NCBI GenBank assembly: GCA_002366595.1
Contig: DFBK01000025.1
Location: 1-32,946, forward strand
Length of the DNA: 32,946 nt
Direction: 5' to 3'
Source of the DNA: Anaerolineales bacterium UBA3082
GTDB lineage: Bacteria; Chloroflexota; Anaerolineae; UBA7937
Shown: positions 1-7,558 of the stretch, piece by piece
Layout: every line of letters begins with the position of its first letter
Position numbering within the stretch: the first letter of the stretch is position 1
Made by a program: the position numbers and the translations under genes
Notes under the pieces: generated by a model
What the model was told of the DNA's origin: nothing
Seen by the model: the letters and a program-made list of their open reading frames with translations, nothing else
Database searches by the model: none

Positions 1-171
1 GTCCTCCTCCGGATTGTCCGGGAATACGGCGTTAGCATACCAGCCAAAGACCGCCAAAAGTTCCTTGCCGATCTGCCCTATAACCAGTTGCTTGAACTGA
101 TCCTGCTCAGCGTCCTCTAAGGCGATGATCACTTCAAGCGCCTCTTGCGCTTTTCCTTCCAAACTATGCAT
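1..171 (-). CDS. Partial hypothetical protein, N-terminal 57 residues
   Basis: This minus-strand reading frame opens with ATG at 171 and is open to the left edge. A GGGAGG ribosome-binding site lies about 6 nt upstream, and a strong minus-strand promoter (328-356) points at it. The 57 visible residues begin MHSLEGKAQEALEVIIALED and are acidic and mostly helical in character, with an aromatic stretch (FGWYANAVF) near the edge. I do not recognise the family and there are no catalytic motifs to read. A competing plus-strand frame (1-120, ending in TAA) also looks protein-like, but it has no visible start inside the window. The promoter and RBS favour the minus strand. Confidence 0.5.
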   Translation of the reverse strand, partial: MHSLEGKAQEALEVIIALEDAEQDQFKQLVIGQIGKELLAVFGWYANAVFPDNPEED

Positions 172-259
172 TTGATGCCTCCCATGGAACAGATTGGAAT
201 CAGGGACAGTCCGGACATAAGGAACTGATCCGTGGTCAAAAGGGAATCTAACCAGGGGA

Positions 260-289
260 ACGCTGCATACTCTGAAAAGTCTGCAGCGT
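260..289 (-). other. Leader hairpin upstream of the left-edge gene
   Basis: Perfect 8-bp arms ACGCTGCA (260-267) and TGCAGCGT (282-289) are separated by 14 nt. The hairpin lies between the predicted minus-strand transcription start (about 321) and the ATG at 171, so it would form in the roughly 150-nt leader. Its function is unknown; there is no T-tract that would make it a terminator. Confidence 0.4.
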
Positions 290-327
290 AAGAGGAAGAT
301 TCAGGGTATACGCAGGATCCAACGTAA

Positions 328-356
328 ACTATACCACGAATTAAAGAGCAAGTCAA
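328..356 (-). promoter_or_regulatory. Sigma-70-type promoter, minus strand
   Basis: Read on the minus strand, TTGACT (356-351), a 17-bp spacer and TATAGT (333-328). Each hexamer matches consensus at five of six positions. It would start transcription near 321, leaving a roughly 150-nt leader before the ATG at 171. Confidence 0.6.
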
Positions 357-475
357 ATGGAGGGGGAAGAGAGGGTTGAAAAACACCTCCTCGTTTAGCA
401 TAGTGGGAGAGAAATTGCGTCCACAGTATCTCTTCCCGCTTTCTGTCCCTACAATCATTCAAATTCTAGCCGTTT

Positions 476-518
476 GTGGGATAAATTATCGACGGCCAAA
501 GAAATTATCCCACTTTTT
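476..518 (+). terminator. Inverted repeat followed by T5, possible terminator
   Basis: Arms GTGGGATAA (476-484) and TTATCCCAC (505-513) are perfect 9-bp complements with a 20-nt loop, followed directly by TTTTT (514-518) on the plus strand. The shape fits a rho-independent terminator, but the loop is long and no plus-strand gene clearly ends just upstream. A regulator-binding palindrome is the alternative. Confidence 0.3.
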
Positions 519-542
519 CAACACTCTCGGGGGAAAGTTCTA

Positions 543-647
543 AGGACAAGCAAGGCACACGGTATCCACCCCCAGAATGGTGAGAATATCTGTCTGATAA
601 GCAGATAACCCAGTTGGGGAGGCGAGTCTATGTGCCTTGCTTGTCCT
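543..647. repeat. 105-bp element bounded by perfect 17-bp inverted repeats
   Basis: The left arm AGGACAAGCAAGGCACA (543-559) is perfectly complementary to TGTGCCTTGCTTGTCCT (631-647), with 71 bp between. The interior holds a second hairpin, TATCTG (587-592) with CAGATA (602-607). It contains no ORF. It could be a small MITE-like element, a structured non-coding RNA with a long closing stem, or a regulatory palindrome. I see no convincing target-site duplication and no second copy in the window. Confidence 0.55.
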
Positions 648-666
648 CGACTAAGAGTTACCGACC

Positions 667-695
667 TTGACACAAAGGGCTAAATTGGGTATAAT
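667..695 (+). promoter_or_regulatory. Consensus promoter of the copper operon
   Basis: TTGACA (667-672), an exact 17-bp spacer and TATAAT (690-695): both hexamers match consensus perfectly. Such a strong core promoter fits a gene set held off by a repressor. The -10 box lies inside the palindrome at 687-705, which explains how CsoR could block it. Confidence 0.85.
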
Positions 696-722
696 AGTTA
701 TACCCCCCCCATAAGGGGGGGG
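687..722. promoter_or_regulatory. Probable CsoR operator: two nested palindromes
   Basis: GGGTATAA (687-694) and TTATACCC (698-705) form a perfect 8-bp inverted repeat with a 3-nt centre on the -10 box. Sharing its right arm, eight C (703-710), ATAA, and eight G (715-722) form a second perfect palindrome. CsoR-family operators characteristically carry C- and G-runs flanked by TAT/ATA, so this is the expected autoregulatory site. The G-run also merges into the ribosome-binding site of csoR. Confidence 0.75.
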
Positions 723-733
723 AGGAGGGGGAG

Positions 734-1012
734 ATGGAGGAGGGGAAGCGGAAGAAGGTGCTAGCCCGCTTGAAGAGCATCGAAGGGCATGTGAGGGGGG
801 TGCAGCGTATGGTGGAGGAGGGCGCTTACTGCATCGATATCCTCAAACAGAGCATGGCTGTGCAGGCGGCGATCGATAAGGTAAACTCGATCATCTTGGA
901 GAACCACCTCCACACCTGCGTAACCACCGCCATCCGTGGAGAGGATCCAGGGGAGAGGGAAAGGGTCATTACCGAACTGCTAGATCTCTTTGAGACGCAA
1001 AGAAAATTATAG
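734..1012 (+). CDS. csoR: CsoR-type copper-sensing repressor
   Basis: A 92-aa all-helical DUF156 (CsoR/FrmR/RcnR) repressor. The Cu(I) ligands are visible as Cys33, His58 and Cys62; the 25- and 4-residue spacings match the C-H-C pattern of authentic CsoR rather than the ligand sets of RcnR or FrmR. Apo-protein would bind the palindromes at 687-722 and Cu(I) would release it. The ATG is preceded by a purine-rich GGAGGAGGGGG stretch. It is the first gene of a copper operon: the copZ-like gene begins 8 nt after its stop. Function is inferred from motif and context, both strong. Confidence 0.9.
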   Translation: MEEGKRKKVLARLKSIEGHVRGVQRMVEEGAYCIDILKQSMAVQAAIDKVNSIILENHLHTCVTTAIRGEDPGERERVITELLDLFETQRKL

Positions 1013-1020
1013 GGGGTAAG

Positions 1021-1227
1021 ATGGCGAGCAAGACTCTTAAGGTTCCGAATATCTCTTGTGAGCATTGTATAAGGACGATTAAGCGCGAGGTCGGAGCCCT
1101 CCCCGGAGTCTCCGGGGTGGAAGGAGATGTGGAGACCCAGGAGGTGACCGTGGTCTATGATGGGGAGAGGACCCTGGGAAAGGCGATTGAGACTCTCAAG
1201 GAGATAGGCTATCCGACAGCGGAGTAA
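1021..1227 (+). CDS. copZ: CopZ-like heavy-metal-associated (HMA) copper chaperone
   Basis: A 68-aa single HMA domain. The metal site is Cys13 and Cys16 in the N-terminal loop (ISCEHC), and the rest fits the ferredoxin-like fold, with GY near residues 63-64 closing the domain. It should carry Cu(I) in the cytoplasm to the CopA encoded just downstream. It has the usual length of free-standing CopZ proteins. The loop has Ile-Ser before the first Cys where many homologues have GMTC or GMSC, a minor variation. It lies between csoR and copA on the same strand and is almost certainly co-transcribed. Confidence 0.88.
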   Translation: MASKTLKVPNISCEHCIRTIKREVGALPGVSGVEGDVETQEVTVVYDGERTLGKAIETLKEIGYPTAE

Positions 1228-1274
1228 ATCTGTGAAGAGATCCGGGGGAGGTATGATCTTTGGGGGTGAGTTGT

Positions 1275-3686
1275 ATGGCTAAGAAAGAGGTCACTTTGCC
1301 CATTACGGGCATGAGCTGTGCCAATTGTGCATTAACCATCGAGCGGAACCTCAACAAACTGGAGGGCGTGGAGGCTCAAGTAAACTTCGCCAATGAGCGA
1401 GCCAAGGTGATCTTCGATCCGGAGGTGGTCAAGGGTGGCGATCTTCTCGCTTTGGTGGAGGAGTTGGGCTACGGCGTGGCTACAGCACACGTGAAGTTGC
1501 CCATCAAAGGGATGACCTGCGCCAACTGTGCTCAGACCATCGAGCGAGCGCTCAATAGGTTGGGGGGGGTGGTCAAGGCCAAGGTGAATTTCGCTAGCGA
1601 GCGAACCACTGTGGAATACGTGCCTGCGCTGGTCTCCTTGGAGGAGATCAAGAAGGCGGTGGTTGACATAGGTTATGAGGTGATCGAGGTGGCCGGGGAG
1701 CCAGAAGATGTCGAGGCCCGGGCTCGTGAGGCGGAGATCGCCAGGCAGCGTCGACTGCTCATGGTGGGCCTGAGTTTCACCATCCCGACTTTTCTCCTCG
1801 CGATGACGGTCGATCTGGGGCTTTTGCCAGAGTTCGAGTGGCGCAAATACATCCTCTTAGCGCTCACTACACCGGTCCAGTTCTACGTGGGACGGCAGTT
1901 CTATATCGGCGCTTGGAAGGCGCTGAAGCATCTCAGCGCAGGGATGGATACCCTCATCGCCATGGGCTCCTCTGCGGCCTATTTCTATAGCCTGGCGGCT
2001 ACTTTCCTCATCCAGGGACATCTCTATTACGAGACGGCAGTGATGATCGTCACCCTCATCGTGCTAGGAAGGTATCTGGAGGCCAAGGCTAAGGGGCGCA
2101 CCTCGGAGGCGATCAAGAAGTTGATGGGGCTGCGAGCCAAAACGGCGCGGGTCATACGCCCTGGCCTACCACGTGCCAGGACAGGCCAGGACCAAGAGGT
2201 CGATATCCCGGTAGAGGATGTCAGGGTAGGGGATATAGTGATTGTGCGGCCCGGAGAGAAGATCCCGGTGGATGGGGTGGTGATCGAGGGCCGCTCGGCG
2301 GTGGATGAGTCGATGATCACCGGGGAGAGCATGCCCGTGAGCAAGGAGCCAGGGAATGAGGTGATCGGGGCCACTATCAACAAGACAGGCGGCTTCAAAT
2401 TCGAGGCTACCAAGGTAGGTAAGGATACAGTCCTGGCCCAGATCATACGGCTGGTGGAGGAGGCCCAAGGGAGCAAGGCCCCGGTGCAAAGGCTAGCGGA
2501 TCGAGTCTCGGGGATCTTCGTGCCGGTGGTCATCTCTATAGCGGTGGTCACTTTCCTGGCCTGGTACTTCTGGGGTGGAGTGGGCTTCGCCAATTCTTTG
2601 ATCAACATGGTGGCTGTCTTGGTGATCGCTTGCCCCTGTGCTTTGGGCCTGGCTACCCCCACCGCCATCATGGTGGGGACGGGCAAAGGTGCGGAGCAGG
2701 GCATCCTCATCAAGAACGCCGAGAGCCTGGAGAGGGCCGGGAACCTTGAGGCTATTATCTTAGATAAGACGGGCACTATCACCCGCGGCGAGCCTCGGGT
2801 GACGGATGTGATAGCCAACGGCGACCTGAGCAGCGGGGAGGTGCTCCGCTTGGCCGCCAGCACCGAGAGGGGCTCGGAGCACCCCTTGGGTGAAGCGGTG
2901 GTGCAGGCCGCTCTAGGAGAGGGCTTGACCTTGGAGGAGGTGGAGGGTTTCGAGGCTATCGCCGGGCAGGGCGTACGAGCGAGGCTAGATGGGCGCTCGA
3001 TCCTTCTGGGCAACGTTCGGCTGATGGGTCAGAACGGCGTAGAGATGGCGGAACTAGAAGGGGAGATTGCGCGGCTTCAGGGGGAGGGGAAGACAACCAT
3101 GGTACTAGCCTTGGATGGCCGAGCCCAGGGGCTCATCGCCGTGGCCGATACGGTGAAGGAGGGCTCAAAAGAGGCGATCAGCGATCTTAAGGCCATGGGC
3201 TTGACGGTCTACATGATCACCGGCGATAACGAGCGGACGGCTCGAGCCATAGCCGAGCAGGTGGGGATCGAGAAGGTGATGGCCGAAGTGCTCCCAGAGC
3301 AGAAGGTGGCTAAAGTCAAGGAGTTGCAGGAGGAAGGGTTGCTTGTGGCCATGGTGGGTGACGGGATAAACGACGCCCCCGCTTTGGCCCAGGCGGACAT
3401 CGGTATCGCCATCGGCACGGGAACCGATGTGGCTATGGAGGCCGGGGAGATCGTCCTTATCCGCGGCGACTTGCGGAATGTCCCTCGGGCTATCCGCCTC
3501 AGCAAGAAAACTATGAGCACCATCCAGGGTAACCTCTTCTGGGCCTTCGCCTACAACGCGGCAGGGATCCCCATCGCCGCCCTAGGCTTGCTTAACCCCA
3601 TAATCGCTGCTGGAGCGATGTCTTTCAGTTCTATCTTTGTGGTGACCAACTCCTTGAGGTTACGGGGGGTGAGGTTGGCAGCGTAG
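1275..3686 (+). CDS. copA: Cu(I)-exporting P1B-type ATPase CopA
   Basis: An 803-aa copper pump of the cytoplasmic membrane. Two N-terminal HMA domains carry CxxC at 15-18 and 82-85. Transport and catalytic motifs: TGES (349-352), CPC (453-455), DKTGT with phosphorylated Asp497, the HP pair (536-537), TGDN (649-652) and GDGIND (695-700). Tyr760-Asn761 and the MSFSS motif (about 782) complete a Cu(I) site. I start at ATG 1275, with GGGGGTGAG just upstream; the in-frame TTG at 1260 would put this RBS inside the gene. Around residues 296-306 there is a short Pro/Arg/Gly-rich extra segment encoded by a palindrome (2160-2190), unlike the usual short turn here. Together with csoR and copZ it forms a self-regulated copper-detoxification operon. 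Confidence 0.95.
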   Translation: MAKKEVTLPITGMSCANCALTIERNLNKLEGVEAQVNFANERAKVIFDPEVVKGGDLLALVEELGYGVATAHVKLPIKGMTCANCAQTIERALNRLGGVVKAKVNFASERTTVEYVPALVSLEEIKKAVVDIGYEVIEVAGEPEDVEARAREAEIARQRRLLMVGLSFTIPTFLLAMTVDLGLLPEFEWRKYILLALTTPVQFYVGRQFYIGAWKALKHLSAGMDTLIAMGSSAAYFYSLAATFLIQGHLYYETAVMIVTLIVLGRYLEAKAKGRTSEAIKKLMGLRAKTARVIRPGLPRARTGQDQEVDIPVEDVRVGDIVIVRPGEKIPVDGVVIEGRSAVDESMITGESMPVSKEPGNEVIGATINKTGGFKFEATKVGKDTVLAQIIRLVEEAQGSKAPVQRLADRVSGIFVPVVISIAVVTFLAWYFWGGVGFANSLINMVAVLVIACPCALGLATPTAIMVGTGKGAEQGILIKNAESLERAGNLEAIILDKTGTITRGEPRVTDVIANGDLSSGEVLRLAASTERGSEHPLGEAVVQAALGEGLTLEEVEGFEAIAGQGVRARLDGRSILLGNVRLMGQNGVEMAELEGEIARLQGEGKTTMVLALDGRAQGLIAVADTVKEGSKEAISDLKAMGLTVYMITGDNERTARAIAEQVGIEKVMAEVLPEQKVAKVKELQEEGLLVAMVGDGINDAPALAQADIGIAIGTGTDVAMEAGEIVLIRGDLRNVPRAIRLSKKTMSTIQGNLFWAFAYNAAGIPIAALGLLNPIIAAGAMSFSSIFVVTNSLRLRGVRLAA
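2160..2190. repeat. Small palindrome inside copA
   Basis: CCTGGCC (2160-2166) and GGCCAGG (2184-2190) form a 7-bp inverted repeat around 17 nt; a second overlapping pair, CCTGGC and GCCAGG (2175-2180), is also present. It encodes PGLPRARTGQ, an apparent insertion in the actuator domain relative to typical CopA. The composition resembles the larger palindromic insertion in the GGDEF gene at 18368-18455. Confidence 0.4.
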
Positions 3687-3699
3687 ACGCAGGAAGGAG

Positions 3700-3723
3700 G
3701 GAGCCCATTTGGGCTCCTCTTTA
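3700..3723 (+). terminator. Probable intrinsic terminator after copA
   Basis: A 7-bp stem GGAGCCC (3700-3706) with GGGCTCC (3711-3717) and a 4-nt loop lies 14 nt after the copA stop and is followed by a weak T-rich tail (TCTTTAAT). It would end the copper operon transcript. Confidence 0.55.
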
Positions 3724-3728
3724 ATAGG

Positions 3729-3757
3729 TTGACAAGAGGGGTATATTGGCCTAAAGT
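3729..3757 (+). promoter_or_regulatory. Candidate promoter for the glutaredoxin-DUF2085 gene
   Basis: TTGACA (3729-3734), a 17-bp spacer and TAAAGT (3752-3757), a weaker -10. It lies right after the copA terminator and gives the next gene its own transcript with a leader of about 215 nt. Confidence 0.45.
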
Positions 3758-3914
3758 TTGAGCGCAGTCTGGAGGAGGCGAACCATCCCTGGCAATAGAA
3801 GATTACGAGGCCCTGGTTACCCTTGGGCAACGGGCCGGTTTGAAGTTCAAGCCCCAAGGACGGGACTCCCGAGTGGCTCTCTGAGGGGGGGCAGACGGTT
3901 GGCTTAGTTTGCTC

Positions 3915-3980
3915 ATGAGTCTTGATGCTATTTCCTTAGTGGTGGCGTTCATCACTTTCGAGTACGTTCTGGAGGAGTGA
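3915..3980 (+). CDS. Possible 21-aa leader peptide or gene remnant
   Basis: ATG at 3915 opens a 21-codon frame (MSLDAISLVVAFITFEYVLEE) ending in TGA at 3978-3980, overlapping the first possible start of the next gene. Upstream, the same frame reads protein-like residues (LAIEDYEALVTLGQRAG and onward) before a TGA near 3882. It may be a translated leader coupled to the downstream gene or the decayed end of an older gene. There is no clear RBS. Confidence 0.2.
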   Translation: MSLDAISLVVAFITFEYVLEE

Positions 3981-3982
3981 GG

Positions 3983-4813
3983 TTGTCCCGCCGGGTAACG
4001 CTCTACACCAAGAAAGGGTGTCACCTCTGTGAAGAGGCGAAGGAACTGCTACTGGGCCTCCAGAGAGAGTACGACTTGGCTATCGCCGAGGTGGATATCG
4101 AAAGCGACAAGGGACTAGAAGAGATATACGGCTCGCTCATCCCGGTAGTGGCTCTTGAGGGCGGCAGGACATTTCACTCCGAGATCACTGAGAGCCAACT
4201 TCTTCAGGCCTTGGGGGAGCCGGCGGGTAAAGCCGTGTCCGGCGGGATGACGGCGACTCGGATGAGGGGGCGAGATATCGTTCTTCTCCTCAACCGACTC
4301 ATCCAGGGGATAGCCAAACATTGGTTGCTTCTGCTCAACTCTGCAGTGGGGCTCTACGTTGGCCTTTCAATACTGGCTCCCCTCCTCATGGCTCACGGGC
4401 GGACAGGGTTATCAAACGTCATCTACTTCGCTTATCGGTTCGTCTGCCACCAGATGCCTTCACGCTCCTTCTTCATCGCTGGCCACCAGATGGCTATGTG
4501 TCAGCGAGATGCGGCTATCTACGCCTCTATTTTCTTGGCGGGGGTGGCCTATTCTCTGGTGCGAGGTCGAGTGAAACCCCTCCCTATCTGGGCTTTTATC
4601 CTCCTCATCACCCCCATGGCTGTGGATGGGACACTCCAACTTTTGGGCGTCCTGGAGAGCACCCCCCTTAGACGCCTTATCACCGGGGGCCTTTTTGGAT
4701 TGGCCTGTGTCCTATTGGCCTTCCCCTACCTGGAAGAGGGGTTCCAGGAGATCAGGGAGGAGGCAATCGAACAGTTCAACAAGGCCTATAAACGAGAAGG
4801 CGAGCCGATTTGA
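3983..4813 (+). CDS. Glutaredoxin-like domain fused to a DUF2085 membrane protein
   Basis: About 276 aa. Residues 1-80 are a thioredoxin-fold glutaredoxin/DUF836 domain with redox motif CHLC (13-16) and the cis-Pro segment SLIPVV. Residues about 98-250 form a DUF2085 membrane domain of four or five helices with its signature CHQMPSRS (155-162) and CQRD (173-176). DUF2085 has no assigned reaction; its conserved Cys/His suggest a metal or redox site at the membrane, with the N-terminal domain on the cytoplasmic side. The start is uncertain: GGAGGA (3971-3976) is 6 nt from TTG 3983 but abuts GTG 3977, so I prefer TTG. It follows the copper operon but has its own promoter, so a role in metal or thiol stress is only a guess. 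Confidence 0.8.
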   Translation: MSRRVTLYTKKGCHLCEEAKELLLGLQREYDLAIAEVDIESDKGLEEIYGSLIPVVALEGGRTFHSEITESQLLQALGEPAGKAVSGGMTATRMRGRDIVLLLNRLIQGIAKHWLLLLNSAVGLYVGLSILAPLLMAHGRTGLSNVIYFAYRFVCHQMPSRSFFIAGHQMAMCQRDAAIYASIFLAGVAYSLVRGRVKPLPIWAFILLITPMAVDGTLQLLGVLESTPLRRLITGGLFGLACVLLAFPYLEEGFQEIREEAIEQFNKAYKREGEPI

Positions 4814-4822
4814 GGCTCGCCT
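4798..4822. terminator. Bidirectional stem-loop between convergent genes
   Basis: AGGCGAGCC (4798-4806) pairs perfectly with GGCTCGCCT (4814-4822) around a 7-nt loop that contains the stop codon of the upstream plus-strand gene. It lies just before the end of the convergent minus-strand gene at 4845. There is no strong T-tract on either side. Confidence 0.5.
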
Positions 4823-4844
4823 CTCAAGCCGCGCGCATCGTTCT

Positions 4845-7448
4845 TCACCGCTTGGCCGCCAGAAACTCCCTCATCAGCCTCTCTTCTCCTTTCCTGCTCC
4901 TCACTTTCCCGCCCAATCGCGCATCCCTCAACGCCTCTAGTATCTGACCATAGATGGGGCCGGGAGGGATCCCCAACCCCTTCAGGTCTTGGCCCTTGAG
5001 GAGAGGCTCCACACAAGCGAGTTTCTGGTGATAGAGTTCCAGCCGCTTCTTGAGATCCTTCGTTTTGGCCGTGAGCCAGAGGAGGAAGATGGCCTGGCTG
5101 GAGTAGGGATGCAGGAGACGGTAGAGGCCACTCTTAGATAAGCCTTTCTTTGACAGTTGGGGAACCAGGGTGCGGAGTTGAGCCACTTGGCGGAGGGTAC
5201 GAGCCTCCTTGGCTTTTAACTTGAGACGGGAGATTAGGCTCTCTATCTCTTGCTTCTCGTCAGCTAAGAGAGCCAAGTAGAGGACGGGCTCGTCCTGAGG
5301 GGGCGCCCCGCAAGGTTCGGCTCCCTCCGGTCGGCAGGCTAGGGCTCTCCATTCTCTCAAGCCCTGGGGGAGAGCCTCTATCTTCTCCCCTAACTTATCA
5401 TCGTAGCGCAGGGCGGGATGGATGTGGCTCAACACCTCTAGACTCTGAAGGCGCTCCAGGGCTCTAGTAGGCTGCTCCTCTCGGAAGATAGCCTCTAGTT
5501 CTTGATATATCCGCTCCCCAGAGACCCGATGGAGGAGGTCTAAGGCGTCGTGGATCAACTCCTCGGTTCGCTCTTCCACCCTAAAGCCTAGCCTCTGTTC
5601 TAGGCGGATAGCCCTCAGGATGCGGGTGGGGTCCTCCACGAAACTAAGGTTGTGGAGGACGCGGATGAGCCCTTCTTCTATATCCTTCTCTCCGCCGTAG
5701 AAGTCTAGGAGTTCCCCGTAACTCTCCTCATCTAGGGAGATAGCCAGGGTATTGATGGTGAAGTCGCGGCGGTGGAGGTCCTGCTTGATGGAACTTCGTT
5801 CCACGCTAGGGAGAGCGGTAGGGTGCTCGTAGAACTCGGTACGAGCGGTGACGAAATCGAGGGAGGAGAGGGGCACCACAGGTGACTCTTCTCCCTCAAA
5901 GATCAGTTTGGCTGTGCCGAAGCGGGAGTGGCCGTGGACTCGGCCTCCCACCTCCTGTGCTAGACGGCGAGCCAGGGCTATGGCGTCTCCTTCCACCACT
6001 AGGTCGATATCGAGGGTGGGGGTCCCCAGAAGGAGGTCCCGCACGAAGCCGCCCACCGGGTAGAGGGAGTAGCCCACCTCCTTGGCCACCTTGCTGGCCC
6101 TCTTGAGGAAGGCCAAAAGGTTAGGGGGGAGAAGCTCTTCCATCTTCTGGGCGATCTCCTTGGCCCGCGAGGCCCGCCGGGGCTCGCTCCATAACTTTAT
6201 CAAGTCCGTCCGGGTTACGATGCCCATGATCTCTCCATCTTCTACTACCGGTACCTGGCCTACCCCCTCTTCCATCATCACCTGTTGCAATCGTTCCACG
6301 GAGTCGGTGGGGGAGACGCTTATCTTCCCTTTGTGCATATAAGTTTCGACCGGGTCTTGGTGGAGGCCATGGTGCAGGGCCCGGTCTATCTCCCGGCGGG
6401 TGAGGACGCCTACCAGTTCTCCTCGGTCCACCACGGGGAACCCCTCGTGGCCGTACCTTCGCATCATCTCCTCCGCCTGGGCCACGGTGGTCTGGGGGGA
6501 GAGGGTGTGGGCCCCGAAGGACATGATCTCCCTGACGGCGGTCGTAGGCTTGACATAAGCAGCGAGGAGTTGGAGCAGCCTCTCCCGTACAAGAGCCAAA
6601 TCTTGGTGGTTGATGAGGGCTGCTGCTGCCTTGGAGTGTCCTCCGCCGTCGAAATGGCGGGCTATCTCCGCCACGTCGAGGGCATCGGTGGTGCTGCGGG
6701 CTACCAGTTGGATGCGATCCTCCATGCGCACCAGAAGGAAGAGGGCCTGGGGGTCGTAGAGGTCTCTCAGTTTGTGGGCTAGGGTGGAGATCTCCTCCAC
6801 ATAGGTCTCCGCCTGGGCGGAGGCTATCATCACCGACCGACCCTGGAAGTCGTGGAATTCGGCCCCTTCCAGCAACCTCTGATAGAGGGCTTCTTGGGCT
6901 TCGGTGATGGGCTGGTGTAAGAAGTCGCTCACCACTTCCAGGTTGGCTCCCTGCTCTAGGAGCCACGCTGCACACCGGACATCCGCGGGGGTGGTACCAG
7001 GGTAGGTGAGGGAGCCGGTGTCCTCGTAGATCCCCAGGAGGAGAAGGGTAGCCTCCACCCGAGAGAGGGGAAGGCGAGCCCCCGTGATCTCCTGCACTAG
7101 GAGCGTGGCGGTGGAGCCAACCTCCCCACCGCGGTAGGTCATCCCCTTCTCCAGTTCCCGGTCCAGGGGGTGGTGGTCGATGATGGTGATCTGGGCGTGG
7201 GGGCGCAACCCTCGCAAAGGGGGCACCCCTTGGGTATCGACCAGTATCACTTTATCGATCCTGTGTCGTCGAAAATCCTCGGGGCGAACGAAGGGGAGTT
7301 CCTCCCCATAGAGGGTGAGGAAGTCCCGCAGGTTCCGGTTCAGCCGGCGAGGGAGAACCGGCACGGCCCGAGGGTATAGTTTGGAGGCCCCCAGCATAGA
7401 AGCCAAGCCATCAAAATCGGTATTCTCGTGGGTAGTGATCACTTCCAT
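4845..7448 (-). CDS. DHH phosphoesterase-CBS-CBS-tRNA nucleotidyltransferase fusion
   Basis: An 867-aa protein of a known long form of bacterial class II tRNA nucleotidyltransferases. Residues 1-300 are a DHH/DHHA1 phosphoesterase, with HENTDFDG (7-14), DHH at 91-93 and the GGGH DHHA1 motif (268-271). Two CBS domains (about 305-420) are likely nucleotide sensors. The catalytic head has GGFVRD (466-471), metal-binding Asp480/Asp482 and RRDFTINTLA (560-569), then the neck with EDPTRILRAIR (605-615). It adds all or part of the 3' CCA end of tRNAs; in bacteria with split enzymes this long form is often the A-adding one, which sequence reading alone cannot settle. ATG 7448 follows GAGGG. The next gene upstream is korA, 110 bp away. 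Confidence 0.88.
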   Translation of the reverse strand: MEVITTHENTDFDGLASMLGASKLYPRAVPVLPRRLNRNLRDFLTLYGEELPFVRPEDFRRHRIDKVILVDTQGVPPLRGLRPHAQITIIDHHPLDRELEKGMTYRGGEVGSTATLLVQEITGARLPLSRVEATLLLLGIYEDTGSLTYPGTTPADVRCAAWLLEQGANLEVVSDFLHQPITEAQEALYQRLLEGAEFHDFQGRSVMIASAQAETYVEEISTLAHKLRDLYDPQALFLLVRMEDRIQLVARSTTDALDVAEIARHFDGGGHSKAAAALINHQDLALVRERLLQLLAAYVKPTTAVREIMSFGAHTLSPQTTVAQAEEMMRRYGHEGFPVVDRGELVGVLTRREIDRALHHGLHQDPVETYMHKGKISVSPTDSVERLQQVMMEEGVGQVPVVEDGEIMGIVTRTDLIKLWSEPRRASRAKEIAQKMEELLPPNLLAFLKRASKVAKEVGYSLYPVGGFVRDLLLGTPTLDIDLVVEGDAIALARRLAQEVGGRVHGHSRFGTAKLIFEGEESPVVPLSSLDFVTARTEFYEHPTALPSVERSSIKQDLHRRDFTINTLAISLDEESYGELLDFYGGEKDIEEGLIRVLHNLSFVEDPTRILRAIRLEQRLGFRVEERTEELIHDALDLLHRVSGERIYQELEAIFREEQPTRALERLQSLEVLSHIHPALRYDDKLGEKIEALPQGLREWRALACRPEGAEPCGAPPQDEPVLYLALLADEKQEIESLISRLKLKAKEARTLRQVAQLRTLVPQLSKKGLSKSGLYRLLHPYSSQAIFLLWLTAKTKDLKKRLELYHQKLACVEPLLKGQDLKGLGIPPGPIYGQILEALRDARLGGKVRSRKGEERLMREFLAAKR

Positions 7449-7558
7449 TTCACCCTCATTCTATCACAAAGCGGCTCTAGCAGCAATGTATAGACAAAAC
7501 AGCGGAGGGAGCGATAGATACCTATAGAGAGCGGTGTACAGCCCGATGAAGGGGTGCG

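Noticed and set aside
129..458. 109-residue minus-strand frame in the left intergenic region
   Set aside because: No RBS, crosses the promoter at 328-356 and the leader hairpin; composition is not protein-like.
543..647. Insertion sequence
   Set aside because: Too short for a transposase and no clear target-site duplication; kept as an unexplained inverted-repeat element.
2027..3013. 328-residue open frame opposite copA
   Set aside because: A Ser/Pro/Thr/Arg-rich shadow of a GC-rich gene; copA is certain.
6121..6975. 284-residue frame within the DHH-CBS protein
   Set aside because: Pro/Arg/Gly-rich alternative frame of a well-recognised gene.
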